Both the position numbers and the translations under genes were made by a program. This document shows positions 19,200 to 28,820 of a DNA stretch of 64,000 bases, in pieces; the first letter of the stretch is position 1; each line of letters starts with the position of its first letter. The notes beneath the pieces were generated by a model. That model made no database searches. It saw only the letters and a program-made list of their open reading frames with translations, and had not been told where the DNA came from. Source of the DNA: JBGAJN01 sp044224905 (lineage in GTDB: Bacteria; Verrucomicrobiota; Verrucomicrobiia; Limisphaerales; JBGAJN01); assembly GCA_044224905.1 (NCBI GenBank), contig JBGAJN010000004.1:682001-746000 (forward strand), written 5' to 3'.

Positions 19200-22100
19200 C
19201 TATTGCACGCGGATCTGGAGCTTGTAGAAGGTGTTGCTGCCAGTCGCGTTTGTGAAAGTGACCGACTGATTGTTCCCGATGATGTTGGTGTAGCCGACCA
19301 CGCCGGGCCATTCGCCGGTGAGGAGATTGGTGCACCCGATCAAATCGAACACGCGCACTGTTTCGGAGAAACCGATTCCGGAAGCGCGCACGGCGTTGAA
19401 GCTCACGAGGGTTTTTCCCGACACACGACTAATCGTCAGCCCCGGCGAGCTGTTCGGCGCCGTCGGATTGGTGCCGGCGAAATATTCTTCAAGATTTGTA
19501 AAGCCATCGCCGTCAGCATCAGCGCTCGGTGCGGCGGTGGGCGAATTTGCGGAACCGAACCAGCTGCTTTGCCAGCTATCGGGCAGGCCGTCGTTGTTGT
19601 CGTCGGAAAAGTCCGCGACACCATTGACGCCGGCGGTCCATTTGAAGGCAGTCAATTCGTAAGCGCCGAGATCCGGAGCGGTGCCGGTGTAACCGTCGGT
19701 GATGCCCGGTATCAGCGAGCCTGCATTGACGGCCGGAGCGTTGGTGAGCAGGCGAAAATCACGGTTCGTCCAGTTCGCGAGCTGAGTTTCCGGCGAATTG
19801 GTAAGGAAAAGATTATTGGTCAGGTAGCGACGAAAGGTATTCGTCGCGCTGAAAAAATTCGTGTCCGGATTGCTCGCGTCGGAATACGGCAACGTGAAGG
19901 TGCTCGTGTTGGCATCGTTGCAGTTGAAGAGCGTGTTGTTGTAAATGCGGTGGCCGTCGTTCGGCCCGTTGAGCCGGATGCCGGAATCCCCGGCGCCGTT
20001 CCAGCACACGTTGTGATCCACGAGGAAATTGCGGCAGAAGTTGTCGAGGTAGATGAGCGGTGAAGCTCCGCCGAGGTTATTGTCGTGAACCCAATTGTAG
20101 GCGATGCGCGTAGCCAGCCCGTTGGTGCCTTGCGCGTTTTGCGCAAAAGTGTAGAGCACGCCAAGGTCCTTGCACATCTGGCCGGGTTCGTAGAACTCGT
20201 TGAACCGGATGTCATGTCCGTTGCCGCTCGGAACGATGATGTCGCGTCCCGAATGATGCGCCGTGTTAAAGACAACCGTGTGTCCGCTGCCGGCCATGTT
20301 AATTGAGCACGCGTACGTGCCGGTGTAGTCGGTGTTGTAGATAAGATTACGCGTGATGAGATGACCGGTGCCGCTGGCGTTGACGCCCGAACCCGCGGTG
20401 TCAAAAATCGTGCAACCGCGCACGACGTTGTTCGTTCCTGAAATCACGACGCCTCCGCCTTGGGCCGCGCCGCCGTTGCGCGTGCTGCCTTGCGTGAACT
20501 TCATGTAATGGCTCAAAAAACGTGCGTTGCAATTCTCCAGAGTGTCTCCCGTGCCGTTCAATTGAACTGCGCCCGCTCGAAGATTCAAGCCACGCACGAT
20601 GATGTAATTCTGACCGTTCATATCGATGCACCACGGGCGGCGTTTCATTTCCACGACCGCCGTGGTGGGATTAGCTCCGCCGGCAATGCGCAAATACAGC
20701 GTATGCGGCGGCACCGCGTTGGTCTGCAAATGCCATTCCTTGTCCGCGTCGAGCAAGCTGAGGAGACCAAAGACAAAACCCACACCGGTATCGCTGGTGT
20801 TCGAAGTTCCGTCCTGATCTGGCCACCACCAGGTGGACTTCGTAGCCGGGTCCACAGTCAACGTGTTACCGGAACTGTTCGTCACGATGGCATTCTGCCA
20901 CGCCCATGAACTTCCGATGCCGCCGACGAAACGGGCTCCAACGAAGAAGTTCGCGGGCTTGCCGCCAAAAGTTGCGGACGTGATCGTGTTCGGGTTGGTG
21001 GCGGAGCTTTCGTTCGTAACCGTCACGCTCGTGGTTGCGGGATGAAGCAGGTCGTTGGTTCCGAAATTCGGATGACGCGCCTGATGCATCATTTCGCTGT
21101 TGGCGAAAACCTGATTGGTGGCATCTCCGAGATCCCATCCGACATCCGCCATGTAGATATTGCTCTGCCAGAGCGTCCAGCCGGTGACGAGGTCCGCTCC
21201 GCTGACGGTAACAGTTTCATTACTATAAGCCGCGATGCTAATCGGCGCATTGGAGCGGCCAGACGAAACGGGCTGGAGCGTCTCACGATAAGTCCCCGAA
21301 CGAATGAACAGTGAATCGCCCGGAGCAAGATTCGTCACCGCTGCGGCCAACGTGAGCAAAGGCGCGGCGAGGTTCGTGCCGGCATTCGCATCGGAGCCGT
21401 TGGTCGCCACAAAGTAACTGCGCGAAAGATTGGTGAGGGCGACGGACGCCGAATCGATCCACAACGTTGCTTCGCGCGAGCCAAAGTTGAGCTGAAACCG
21501 TGCGCCCACGGTGGCGGTTGGCGAGTAAACCATCGCGAACTGCTGCCAGTTGGTGGTGACGGCGACGCTGCGATTCGTCAGCACGATGCCGCTGTTGGTC
21601 GCGAGCCGGAGCGAAAAGCTCACGTTGAAATTCGATCCTGCGCGCAGCCACACGCTCGGCGAAATCAGACGGCCGACGGTCATCGAGAAATTCTGGAGCA
21701 ACGCGAAGTTCGCTCCGGTCGTGTTCGTGCCGTCCAGCGTGACGTCCACTCGTAGAGCGGACCCGCTCACCGTGTTGTTGGTCTCCCGAGTGTAGGTCAC
21801 GTCAGTGTGAGTCGTCCCGCCGCGCGAAGCGTCCGTCCATCCAGCCGGCAGTGATCCATTAATGACGCCACTCGTGCTGACCAAACTGATCGTGCTGTAG
21901 GGAAGTTCGAAGCCGGGATTGTTTAACAGTTCAACTGTCGCCCCGCGCGCCGCAATACAGAGGCAACAAAGACTGATTGCGATCGCCACGAGTCCGCCGA
22001 TTCGAGCAGCATTCCTTCGCGGACAAAGGAGGAAATTTGGAAGGCGGTGGAATGACACGTGGTGGTCAACTATGAGACGTAATCCCAATTTACTTAGCAA
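19200..22100 (-). CDS. Secreted right-handed parallel beta-helix protein (polysaccharide-lyase-like)
   Basis: Up to 966 residues with an N-terminal hydrophobic segment (LVAIAISLCCLCIAARG). A carbohydrate-binding-like domain (NNPGFELPYSTISL) is followed by the typical entrance of secreted beta-helix proteins, YFVATNGSDANAGT and SLFIRSGTYRETLQPV. Helix coils with repeated asparagine ladders then run to about residue 780 (HTVVFNTAHHSGRDI, HRIYNNTLFNCNDAN). The C-terminus has DADGDGFTNLEEYFAGTNP and ends FYKLQIRVQ. The fold is that of chondroitinase-B/pectate-lyase families, but no catalytic set was identified. The frame starts with TTG at 22100; GTG codons at about 22058 and 21989 are alternatives, so the exact start is uncertain. 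Confidence 0.8.
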   Translation of the reverse strand: MLSKLGLRLIVDHHVSFHRLPNFLLCPRRNAARIGGLVAIAISLCCLCIAARGATVELLNNPGFELPYSTISLVSTSGVINGSLPAGWTDASRGGTTHTDVTYTRETNNTVSGSALRVDVTLDGTNTTGANFALLQNFSMTVGRLISPSVWLRAGSNFNVSFSLRLATNSGIVLTNRSVAVTTNWQQFAMVYSPTATVGARFQLNFGSREATLWIDSASVALTNLSRSYFVATNGSDANAGTNLAAPLLTLAAAVTNLAPGDSLFIRSGTYRETLQPVSSGRSNAPISIAAYSNETVTVSGADLVTGWTLWQSNIYMADVGWDLGDATNQVFANSEMMHQARHPNFGTNDLLHPATTSVTVTNESSATNPNTITSATFGGKPANFFVGARFVGGIGSSWAWQNAIVTNSSGNTLTVDPATKSTWWWPDQDGTSNTSDTGVGFVFGLLSLLDADKEWHLQTNAVPPHTLYLRIAGGANPTTAVVEMKRRPWCIDMNGQNYIIVRGLNLRAGAVQLNGTGDTLENCNARFLSHYMKFTQGSTRNGGAAQGGGVVISGTNNVVRGCTIFDTAGSGVNASGTGHLITRNLIYNTDYTGTYACSINMAGSGHTVVFNTAHHSGRDIIVPSGNGHDIRFNEFYEPGQMCKDLGVLYTFAQNAQGTNGLATRIAYNWVHDNNLGGASPLIYLDNFCRNFLVDHNVCWNGAGDSGIRLNGPNDGHRIYNNTLFNCNDANTSTFTLPYSDASNPDTNFFSATNTFRRYLTNNLFLTNSPETQLANWTNRDFRLLTNAPAVNAGSLIPGITDGYTGTAPDLGAYELTAFKWTAGVNGVADFSDDNNDGLPDSWQSSWFGSANSPTAAPSADADGDGFTNLEEYFAGTNPTAPNSSPGLTISRVSGKTLVSFNAVRASGIGFSETVRVFDLIGCTNLLTGEWPGVVGYTNIIGNNQSVTFTNATGSNTFYKLQIRVQ

Positions 22101-22217
22101 AATTTAGCCCCTAGCGCAAGGAAACACCCGTCGCGAATCGGCACCGCCGGCGCAACACCTACCCGTCGCAAGACTCAGTTGCCTCGCCGTCCACGTTCAG
22201 GCTAAGCTCGTTCCTTC

Positions 22218-23960
22218 ATGAAAAAGAAATCGACCGCAACCAAATCGATCAACATCCGGCCCTTTTCCAGCATCCTCGTCGATGGCCCCGAACGCGCCGC
22301 TGCGCGCTCCATGCTTTATCCCGTCGGTTTCACCGAGGAAGATTTCAAGAAGCCCATCATCGGCATCGCTTCCACGTGGAGCAACGTCACGCCGTGCAAC
22401 ATGCACATCGACAAACTCGCGCTCGAGGCCGAGAAGGGCACGAACGCGAACGGCGGCAAGGCGATCGTCTTCAACACCATCACCATTTCCGACGGCATCT
22501 CGATGGGCAGCGAAGGCATGAAGTATTCGCTCGTCTCGCGCGAAGTCATCGCCGACTCGATCGAAACTGTCATCGGCTGCGGCGGCATGGACGGTTACGT
22601 GGCCATCGGCGGTTGCGACAAGAACATGCCCGGCTGCCTCATCGCGATGGCGCGCATGAATCGTCCCGCGGTGTTCGTTTACGGTGGAACTATTCTCCCC
22701 GGCTGCCTCACGAATCCGCCCGCCGGCTCGTTGCCCAAGGGCAAGGAACTCGACGTCGTCTCCGTCTTCGAAGCCATCGGCCAGCACGCCGCCGGCAAAT
22801 TGAGCGACAAGGAACTTCACGCCGTGGAATCCTGCGCGATTCCCGGACCCGGCTCCTGCGGCGGCATGTATACCGCCAACACGATGGCCAGTGCGATTGA
22901 AGCGCTCGGCATGAGCCTGCCCAACAGTTCCGCGCAGAACGCCATTTCCCCCGCGAAGCTCGACGATTGCCGCCGCGCTGGCGCCGCCGTTGTGAACATG
23001 CTGCGCCAAGGCATCCGCCCGCGCGACATCCTCACGAAGAAAGCCTTCGAAAACGCCATCACCGTCGTCATCTCACTCGGCGGTTCCACCAATGCCGTGC
23101 TGCACCTGCTCGCCATCGCGAGCGCGGCGGAAGTGAAGCTCACCATCGACGACTTCACGCGCATCGGAAAGCGCGTGCCCGTGCTCGCCGACCTCAAGCC
23201 CAGCGGCAAATACAGCATGAGTGCGCTCGTCGCCATCGGCGGCATCCGTCCGCTTATGAAGACGTTGCTCGATGCCGGCTTGCTCCACGGCGATTGCCTC
23301 ACCGTCACCGGCGAGACCATGGCCGAGACTTTGCGCAGCGTGAAACCCTATCCGAACGGTCAGCAGATCATCCGGCCGCTCGACAATCCGATCAAAAAGG
23401 ACAGCCACCTCGTCGTCTTCTACGGCAACCTCGCCCCCGAAGGCGCAGTCGGAAAAATTTCCGGCAAGGAAGGTCTGCGCTTTGAAGGCAAGGCCATCGT
23501 GTTCGAAGGCGAAGAAAAGGCATTGCAAGCCATCCTCAAAGGCAAGGTTAAGAAAGGCCACGTCATCGTCGTGCGCAGCGAAGGTCCGAAGGGCGGTCCC
23601 GGCATGCGCGAAATGCTTTCGCCCACCAGCGCCATCATGGGCCGCGGCCTTGGCAAGGACGTCGCGCTCATCACCGACGGACGCTTCAGCGGCGGCAGCC
23701 ACGGCTTCGTGGTCGGCCACGTTACGCCCGAGGCTTATGTCGGGGGTGCGATCGGTCTCGTGAAGAACGGTGATCCGATCATCATCGACGCCGAGAAACG
23801 CGAAATGACGCTCGGCATCACCGCGAAGGAAATGGCGGCCCGTCGCAAGGCGTGGAAGAAACCCGCGCCCCGCTACACCCGCGGCGTGCTGGCGAAATAC
23901 GCCGCACACGTTACGAGCGCCTCGTTCGGCGCGGTGACGGATTCGGATTTGAAGTTGTGA
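22218..23960 (+). CDS. ilvD: Dihydroxy-acid dehydratase
   Basis: 580 residues, the normal length of IlvD. It dehydrates 2,3-dihydroxy-3-methyl-acids to 2-oxo acids in valine, isoleucine and pantothenate synthesis in the cytoplasm. Iron-sulphur ligands are visible: Cys60 (NVTPCNMH), the cysteine in GGCDKNMPGC, and the one in GPGSCGGMYTANTM. The C-terminal domain has TDGRFSGGSHGFVVGHVTPEA. No other ilv genes are adjacent, so it is probably expressed alone. Its last ~80 bases recur in damaged form at 24783 and 28821, which marks the 3' end as a possible insertion site. Confidence 0.96.
   Translation: MKKKSTATKSINIRPFSSILVDGPERAAARSMLYPVGFTEEDFKKPIIGIASTWSNVTPCNMHIDKLALEAEKGTNANGGKAIVFNTITISDGISMGSEGMKYSLVSREVIADSIETVIGCGGMDGYVAIGGCDKNMPGCLIAMARMNRPAVFVYGGTILPGCLTNPPAGSLPKGKELDVVSVFEAIGQHAAGKLSDKELHAVESCAIPGPGSCGGMYTANTMASAIEALGMSLPNSSAQNAISPAKLDDCRRAGAAVVNMLRQGIRPRDILTKKAFENAITVVISLGGSTNAVLHLLAIASAAEVKLTIDDFTRIGKRVPVLADLKPSGKYSMSALVAIGGIRPLMKTLLDAGLLHGDCLTVTGETMAETLRSVKPYPNGQQIIRPLDNPIKKDSHLVVFYGNLAPEGAVGKISGKEGLRFEGKAIVFEGEEKALQAILKGKVKKGHVIVVRSEGPKGGPGMREMLSPTSAIMGRGLGKDVALITDGRFSGGSHGFVVGHVTPEAYVGGAIGLVKNGDPIIIDAEKREMTLGITAKEMAARRKAWKKPAPRYTRGVLAKYAAHVTSASFGAVTDSDLKL
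23908..23960 (+). repeat. Direct repeat, copy 1 (ilvD 3' end)
   Basis: The last 53 bases of ilvD, including its TGA. They match 24783-24835 with one mismatch (position 23912), the final 48 bases being identical. The longer 23880-23960 stretch also matches 28821-28900 at about 75 percent by hand alignment. Confidence 0.9.
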
Positions 23961-23989
23961 GGTTTTGAAAATTGGCTTACTGAACCGGT

Positions 23990-24193
23990 ATGAATGCACC
24001 GACGGCATTGCAAAAGCAGATTGAGCGCTACCGACGAATGACCGGCGAGCAGCGGCTCAAGATCGCTTTGGACATGCACGAAATGTCCTGCGACGTCGCG
24101 CGCGCGGGCATTCGTCGGCAGCACCCATCGGCCAGTGAATCCGAAGTCGAAAACTTCCTTCATGCCCGACTCAAGCTTGCCCGCGGCGCATGA
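23990..24193 (+). CDS. Small protein paired with a nucleotidyltransferase (possible antitoxin/partner)
   Basis: A 67-residue protein, rich in charged residues and predicted mostly helical (IERYRRMTGEQRLKIALDM, then ENFLHARLKLARG). It has no signal, membrane segment or obvious helix-turn-helix. Its stop overlaps the next start as ATGA, so translation is coupled to the nucleotidyltransferase downstream. Such tiny helical partners next to AbiEii-like proteins occur in many genomes, but I cannot name a family with certainty. A toxin-antitoxin or regulator role is inferred from the layout only. Confidence 0.68.
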   Translation: MNAPTALQKQIERYRRMTGEQRLKIALDMHEMSCDVARAGIRRQHPSASESEVENFLHARLKLARGA

Positions 24194-24759
24194 CTGAACA
24201 GGAGTTGCTCGCCGATTGCCTGCGCCGGTTGAACCGGAGCGGGGTCACGTATTACCTCACCGGTTCGATGGCGAGCAACTACTGGGGGATTCCTCGTACC
24301 ACGCACGATCTTGATTTTGTGGTGCAATTGCCGGCGTCCGCCGTTCCCCGGATTGTCCAGGAATTCAGCGGTGATTTTTACATCGAGGAAGCAGCCGTGC
24401 GGGCAGCGCATCAACCTCCCCATCAATTCAACGCCATAGATACCCGCTCCGCGTTGAAAGTGGATTTTTGGCTGCCGAAACCCGAACCGTTCGACCGGGA
24501 AATGCTTCGGCGGCGTGTGCCAACAGAGCTGTTTGGTGAACCGGCGTGGATATCCACTGCGGAGGATGCGATCCTGCACAAACTTTTTTGGAATCACATG
24601 TCACCTTCTGACCGGCAACTCGGCGACGCAGCGGGGATTGTTGCCGTGCAGGCAGAGGGTTTGGACAAAAGTTATTTGAGGCAATGGGCGCAGGAATTGA
24701 AGCTCACAAGGGAATTGGAGCGCCTGTTGAGTGGCGAAATCAAACCGAAGAACACGTGA
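24190..24759 (+). CDS. Nucleotidyltransferase-fold protein (AbiEii/DUF6036-like)
   Basis: 189 residues with the signature of a minimal nucleotidyltransferase: YYLTGSMASNYWGIPRTTHDLDFVV supplies the Gly-Ser pair (25-26) and the metal-binding Asp40-x-Asp42, and a third acid is likely in LKVDFWLP (~Asp97). A helical tail follows. AbiEii-type enzymes transfer nucleotides to RNA or protein and act as toxins in type IV systems or as phage-abortive factors. The gene is coupled by a 4-base overlap to the 67-residue protein upstream. The pair lies immediately after ilvD and is bounded by a repeated piece of the ilvD end, consistent with acquisition as a unit. The actual target is unknown. Confidence 0.8.
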   Translation: MTEQELLADCLRRLNRSGVTYYLTGSMASNYWGIPRTTHDLDFVVQLPASAVPRIVQEFSGDFYIEEAAVRAAHQPPHQFNAIDTRSALKVDFWLPKPEPFDREMLRRRVPTELFGEPAWISTAEDAILHKLFWNHMSPSDRQLGDAAGIVAVQAEGLDKSYLRQWAQELKLTRELERLLSGEIKPKNT

Positions 24760-24782
24760 CGCGATTAGGCGATTGCGCTCTT

Positions 24783-24835
24783 ACGTGACGAGCGCCTCGT
24801 TCGGCGCGGTGACGGATTCGGATTTGAAGTTGTGA
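24783..24835 (+). repeat. Direct repeat, copy 2 (displaced ilvD 3' end)
   Basis: A near-perfect copy of the last 53 bases of ilvD lying 24 bases after the nucleotidyltransferase stop. It has no gene attached; sequence on both sides differs from ilvD. The arrangement (intact gene, cargo, orphan gene end) is what site-specific integration into a 3' gene end leaves behind, although no integrase is present. Confidence 0.88.
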
Positions 24836-24916
24836 CCGCAGCGGCAGTTGCCGCGACTCCGCCCTGCTCCGCGCTCAACAGGTGAAGACTGACCACAGTC
24901 CTCACCTTTCCCACGG

Positions 24917-27900
24917 TCACGGCGTCAACGTCACACGCAACCGATAGAACGCCTGCGGCCAACCAGAAATGTTCGTGTCCGTGATGGACATGAACGTTCC
25001 GTCGGTCGTGGCGGTCACGCCAGACACATAGGTGTTCGCGACGCCCGTTGCCGGGCGAAAATCGAAGAGGTTTGTCCAGCCCGCGGGCAGATGGGTGCTA
25101 CGGTCTAATTGATAGAAGAGGTCGGTGGCGCGCGCCTGATAGGCAAACGTATTGGTGCCGCGCGTGCCGGCGGAGTTCAGGGTGAAGATGAGCGCAGAGC
25201 CGACATCCGATACGAAGGGACTGGATTGAATCGCATACTCGACGGCGTTGATGCGGCCATCGCCATCGGGGTCGGCGGTGCGCAAGCGGTCGCCGGCCGT
25301 GTAGTTGGTAGGCATGGTTTCAATGGCCCACACGTCGTATTTGAAAAAGGTCCCGGCCTCGTAAGCTCCAATGTCGGGAATGCCCACGATGGGAAAGCCG
25401 CGCTGATCGTTCGTGGCGGAACTTCCAACGGCGGCGTCGCGCGCGGGACTACCGCGCAAGAGCGCCATCGTCGTGGTGTTTCCACCATAACCGCCCAAGG
25501 TAGCAAGGAGTGGCGCGTTCGTGTTGGCGGCGGGACCGGTGGGAGCCGTGCCGGCGAATCCGGCCAAAAAGTTCGCGCCGGAAAGGTTCACGGTGCCCGA
25601 GTTGTTGATGTCCGCGCCGGGAGAGCCGCTGTTGCCGGACACGATGCAGTTGGCGAGGCTGACCGAGCGGCCAGGGTTGTTGTAGATGCCACCGCCACGG
25701 GACGACGCGGAATTAAGCGAAAGAGTGCAGTGGGTCAAGGCGAGCGTGCCGTCATTGAAGATGGCGCCGCCAATGGTCGGGGCGAAATTGCCGCTCAACG
25801 TGCAATTGGTCATTGCGAGCGTGCCATCGTTAAAAATCGCCCCACCGGCAATCAACACGGCATTGTTGAAGAACGTGCAGCGGCTGATGCTCATCGTGCC
25901 GTTGTTGACGATGGCCCCGCCGGTGTTGTCATAGCCGTTGGTGCCGGTGCCGGCCCCGCCGATGAAGCCAAAGCCTTTGAGGGCGACGGTGCTGCCGGGC
26001 AGATTTTGGAAAATCCGGCTGACGCCGCTGCCGGAAAATCCGAAGCCGCTCGTCATCGCGGTGCCATCAATGGTCACGCCGTCGGCATCGGAGATTTCAA
26101 CCTGGTTTGTCAGCACGATCGCCTGCGCGTTGAGCGAAGGATCGAAAGTGATCGTGTTCGGTCCGGCCACCGCGGCGGCCGCGGCGAGCGCGCTGCGGAG
26201 CGAACCGATGTTGGTTCCGGTGGACGTATTGCGGACGACCAACGCGCTGACGAGCGTCACCACGACGTCGTTGCCATCGCCGCCCACGTAACTGATCCGC
26301 GCGTTCAAGGCCGGGGAACCAGGGAACGGAAGATACGCGCCTTCCGGCAGGCCGGTGAACGTGCCGATGATGGGATCGGCACCGTCGTTATCCACGATGG
26401 TGAACGCGTCTCCCACCTGCGCAACGTAGAGGGGAAATAAAGCGAAGCTGGCGCCGGTGAGATTCACACCTCCCGCGACCTTGAATCGCGAATAGTCCGT
26501 CACATTCGTTCCTGTCACGAGATACTTTAGCGATCCGAACGGGATGGCCACGGTACCGTTCAAGGCGACATTCGTGCCGACGAGGTTAGGAAAAATACCA
26601 CCCGACCCGGGCAGGAGCGTAATATTCGTAGCCGTGGGATGGGAGATGGGAGCGCTAAAGCTAAGGTAGCCGGAACCGGAGTTGCCGCCGATCACCAATC
26701 TCGCCGTTTGCACGCGATCCAATTCTGCGTCCATCAATCCCAATGTCGCCGGAGCGCCAGCATCGTCGGCGCCGCCCAAGGTGATCGACGTGCTGGAAGT
26801 GCTCGGTATGAATTGAACGATGCTCGCCGGGTTCGTAGTGGCGATGCTGGCGTTGCCGATGATCGCCACCGTATCCGAATGGAACACGATGTTTCCTCCG
26901 CCGGCCGGAGTGGTGACGCTGCCGTCGTCGGCGAAAACCAATCCATAACTTCCGCCGGGACCGCCCACGCCGGTGATACCGATGGAGCCACCGCCAGACG
27001 TGATGCGCGCACCGCCGCCGCCGAGTTCCAGTCCGCGGTTTTCTCCGCCGCCCGAACCGGCGCCGGTGCCGCTGATCGTGACGGAACCCGTGCCGCCCGC
27101 GCTGATCTCGCCGCCGTTCAACACGGACACGCCGACGCCGAAACCAGTTCCCACCGGGCCGGCATTGCCGGTCACGAAAACCGGTCCGCCACTGGAAGTG
27201 ATGGCGGCGTTGACGCCTTCGACGCTGACGCCACGATTGACGATGTTACTGCTCGCGCCGCCGGTGCCGATGACAGTGACTTGACCAGAAGGGCCGCCGA
27301 TCACCTTCGCGCCGTTCGCAACCTGCACGCCGAATTGATAGCCGCTCGCGCTACCCGCGCCGTCGCCGCCTCTGCCGCTGATAGTGAGATATCCGGTGCC
27401 GGTGGATTTGATCGTCGCGCCATCGAGGTTGACGCCGATGAAATTTCCCGACATGGGGGAAGCCTGTTGATTGGCCTCCACGACGAGATCGCCGTCCAGA
27501 ACTTCGAGGCTGGAGCCGGCGTTGAGCTGCAGATTGCGCCGGCAATAGATGCCGATCGCGGCGGTGCCGGTGACGACGAGATTCGCGTTGGCGGCGAGGT
27601 TGACCGAACTGGCACCGGCGTCGTTCTCCAATGACACGTAGAGGGAGTTGCCGGACGCAAAGGTGATGTCGCCATTGAAATTGACCGTATCCGTGTTGGT
27701 TCCGCCGTAGATCTGCAGGTCGGGAAAACTGGTGCCGGAGAAGGCGCTGATGTTTTCCGTATTATTGCCGCCGCCGGGGTAGATGGTGATGAAATTGATG
27801 CCCGACAAAGAAATGTTGCCCGAGTCGTTGGTGAGCAACGGACCGCCGTTCACCGAGAAGGTTCGTCCCGCCGCTGCGAACTTGATGCTCCCGGCCGCGG

Positions 27901-28432
27901 GATTCGTGACGCTGAGCGTGTCACTGTTGCCGGATAAGTCCGAGATGGTGAGCGAGCCGAAAGCCGAAGTGACGGAATAATCCGGCTCCGGTTCGAGCAC
28001 GAAACTCATGGACCACGCGTTGCCGACCGAGAGCCCCGCGCTGACGAGGGCCGGGTAGTCTCCGGCGCTCAGCGGAAAATTGTTCACGAACGTTCCCGAG
28101 CCGGTGCCGGAAAGATCTTCACCGTTGAAGTTACAATTCGGCGATTGCACCGAGGGATTTCCACCGGGGGCAAAAAACTTAGTCGCCAGCTTGAGGCGTT
28201 TCCCAGTGGGCACGGTGACGGTGAAACGATCCTGCTGATCGCCCGGCGTGGTGAGCGTCCCGGAGAACGTATTTGTTCCGAGAGTTAGCACCGTGACGGG
28301 ACCGCCGCCGGCGCCCGGGAAGTCAGTCCCTTCCGCGACATCGACGGCGGAGGCCGGTCGCAGAGCCAACGCCGCCAGCACGACAGCGAGTATGGCGGTG
28401 AAAAAATTACGCAAGGGAGTTGGGCTTTTCAT
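24917..28432 (-). CDS. Giant secreted beta-helix protein with choice-of-anchor-type region
   Basis: 1171 residues from the ATG at 28432, which starts a signal peptide (PLRNFFTAILAVVLAALAL). An N-terminal domain resembles bacterial pre-peptidase C-terminal folds (SGTLTTPGDQQDRFTVTVP). A long glycine-rich beta-solenoid follows (repeats like GGSIGITGVGG and GTGSVTISGTG). From ~800 to 1030 comes a beta-helix of the polymorphic-outer-membrane/choice-of-anchor-Q kind (GGAIFNDGTLAMTNCTLSGN twice, then PARDAAVG and DIGAYEAG). The end has TADPDGDGRINAVEYAIQ and finishes FYRLRVTLTP. It is probably a surface or secreted structural protein. It lies between two orphan ilvD 3' ends. Confidence 0.78.
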   Translation of the reverse strand: MKSPTPLRNFFTAILAVVLAALALRPASAVDVAEGTDFPGAGGGPVTVLTLGTNTFSGTLTTPGDQQDRFTVTVPTGKRLKLATKFFAPGGNPSVQSPNCNFNGEDLSGTGSGTFVNNFPLSAGDYPALVSAGLSVGNAWSMSFVLEPEPDYSVTSAFGSLTISDLSGNSDTLSVTNPAAGSIKFAAAGRTFSVNGGPLLTNDSGNISLSGINFITIYPGGGNNTENISAFSGTSFPDLQIYGGTNTDTVNFNGDITFASGNSLYVSLENDAGASSVNLAANANLVVTGTAAIGIYCRRNLQLNAGSSLEVLDGDLVVEANQQASPMSGNFIGVNLDGATIKSTGTGYLTISGRGGDGAGSASGYQFGVQVANGAKVIGGPSGQVTVIGTGGASSNIVNRGVSVEGVNAAITSSGGPVFVTGNAGPVGTGFGVGVSVLNGGEISAGGTGSVTISGTGAGSGGGENRGLELGGGGARITSGGGSIGITGVGGPGGSYGLVFADDGSVTTPAGGGNIVFHSDTVAIIGNASIATTNPASIVQFIPSTSSTSITLGGADDAGAPATLGLMDAELDRVQTARLVIGGNSGSGYLSFSAPISHPTATNITLLPGSGGIFPNLVGTNVALNGTVAIPFGSLKYLVTGTNVTDYSRFKVAGGVNLTGASFALFPLYVAQVGDAFTIVDNDGADPIIGTFTGLPEGAYLPFPGSPALNARISYVGGDGNDVVVTLVSALVVRNTSTGTNIGSLRSALAAAAAVAGPNTITFDPSLNAQAIVLTNQVEISDADGVTIDGTAMTSGFGFSGSGVSRIFQNLPGSTVALKGFGFIGGAGTGTNGYDNTGGAIVNNGTMSISRCTFFNNAVLIAGGAIFNDGTLAMTNCTLSGNFAPTIGGAIFNDGTLALTHCTLSLNSASSRGGGIYNNPGRSVSLANCIVSGNSGSPGADINNSGTVNLSGANFLAGFAGTAPTGPAANTNAPLLATLGGYGGNTTTMALLRGSPARDAAVGSSATNDQRGFPIVGIPDIGAYEAGTFFKYDVWAIETMPTNYTAGDRLRTADPDGDGRINAVEYAIQSSPFVSDVGSALIFTLNSAGTRGTNTFAYQARATDLFYQLDRSTHLPAGWTNLFDFRPATGVANTYVSGVTATTDGTFMSITDTNISGWPQAFYRLRVTLTP

Positions 28433-28680
28433 TATGGCGGGTTCGTTTTGGATTTGGTTTCCCGAGAATATGGAGGACGAAACACCGCCAGCTTCCCGAT
28501 TGCTCCCGAAGAAGAATCTCGACGCGGAAAAGCAGACCATGAATCGCGTCCCAATTCAATGCCGATTGTCGGCGCGCTGACGAATGCGGCGTGGAAATTG
28601 CGACCGCAAGCCGCAGTGGCCGCGAAACGGCAGCCCCGCTAGCGGCGAGATCGCTGTAAAAACGGATCGAATCGCTTCCC

Positions 28681-28730
28681 AGCTCCGTCCGGAGCGGCAT
28701 CGTGGACGAATATGCCGCTCCTCCGGAGCT
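28681..28730. repeat. Dispersed palindromic intergenic repeat
   Basis: Two arms of about 19 bases, agctccgtccggagcggcat and the near-complement of agctccggaggagcggcat, face each other across an 11-base spacer. The arms match except at about three positions plus one extra base. A related half-copy follows at about 28760. It could form a hairpin in RNA or DNA. No function is assigned. Confidence 0.65.
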
Positions 28731-28820
28731 TGTGATATTGCGGGCCTTGTCCTACAAAGATTCCGCTCCTGACGGAGTTGAAGAATGGGCCTGGGGAAAC
28801 CAATGAAGTGTTTTTTGCCG

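Noticed and set aside
26639..27634. 331-codon plus-strand frame inside the beta-helix gene
   Set aside because: Gly/Ala/Asp/Arg-rich translation of the complementary strand of glycine-rich repeats.
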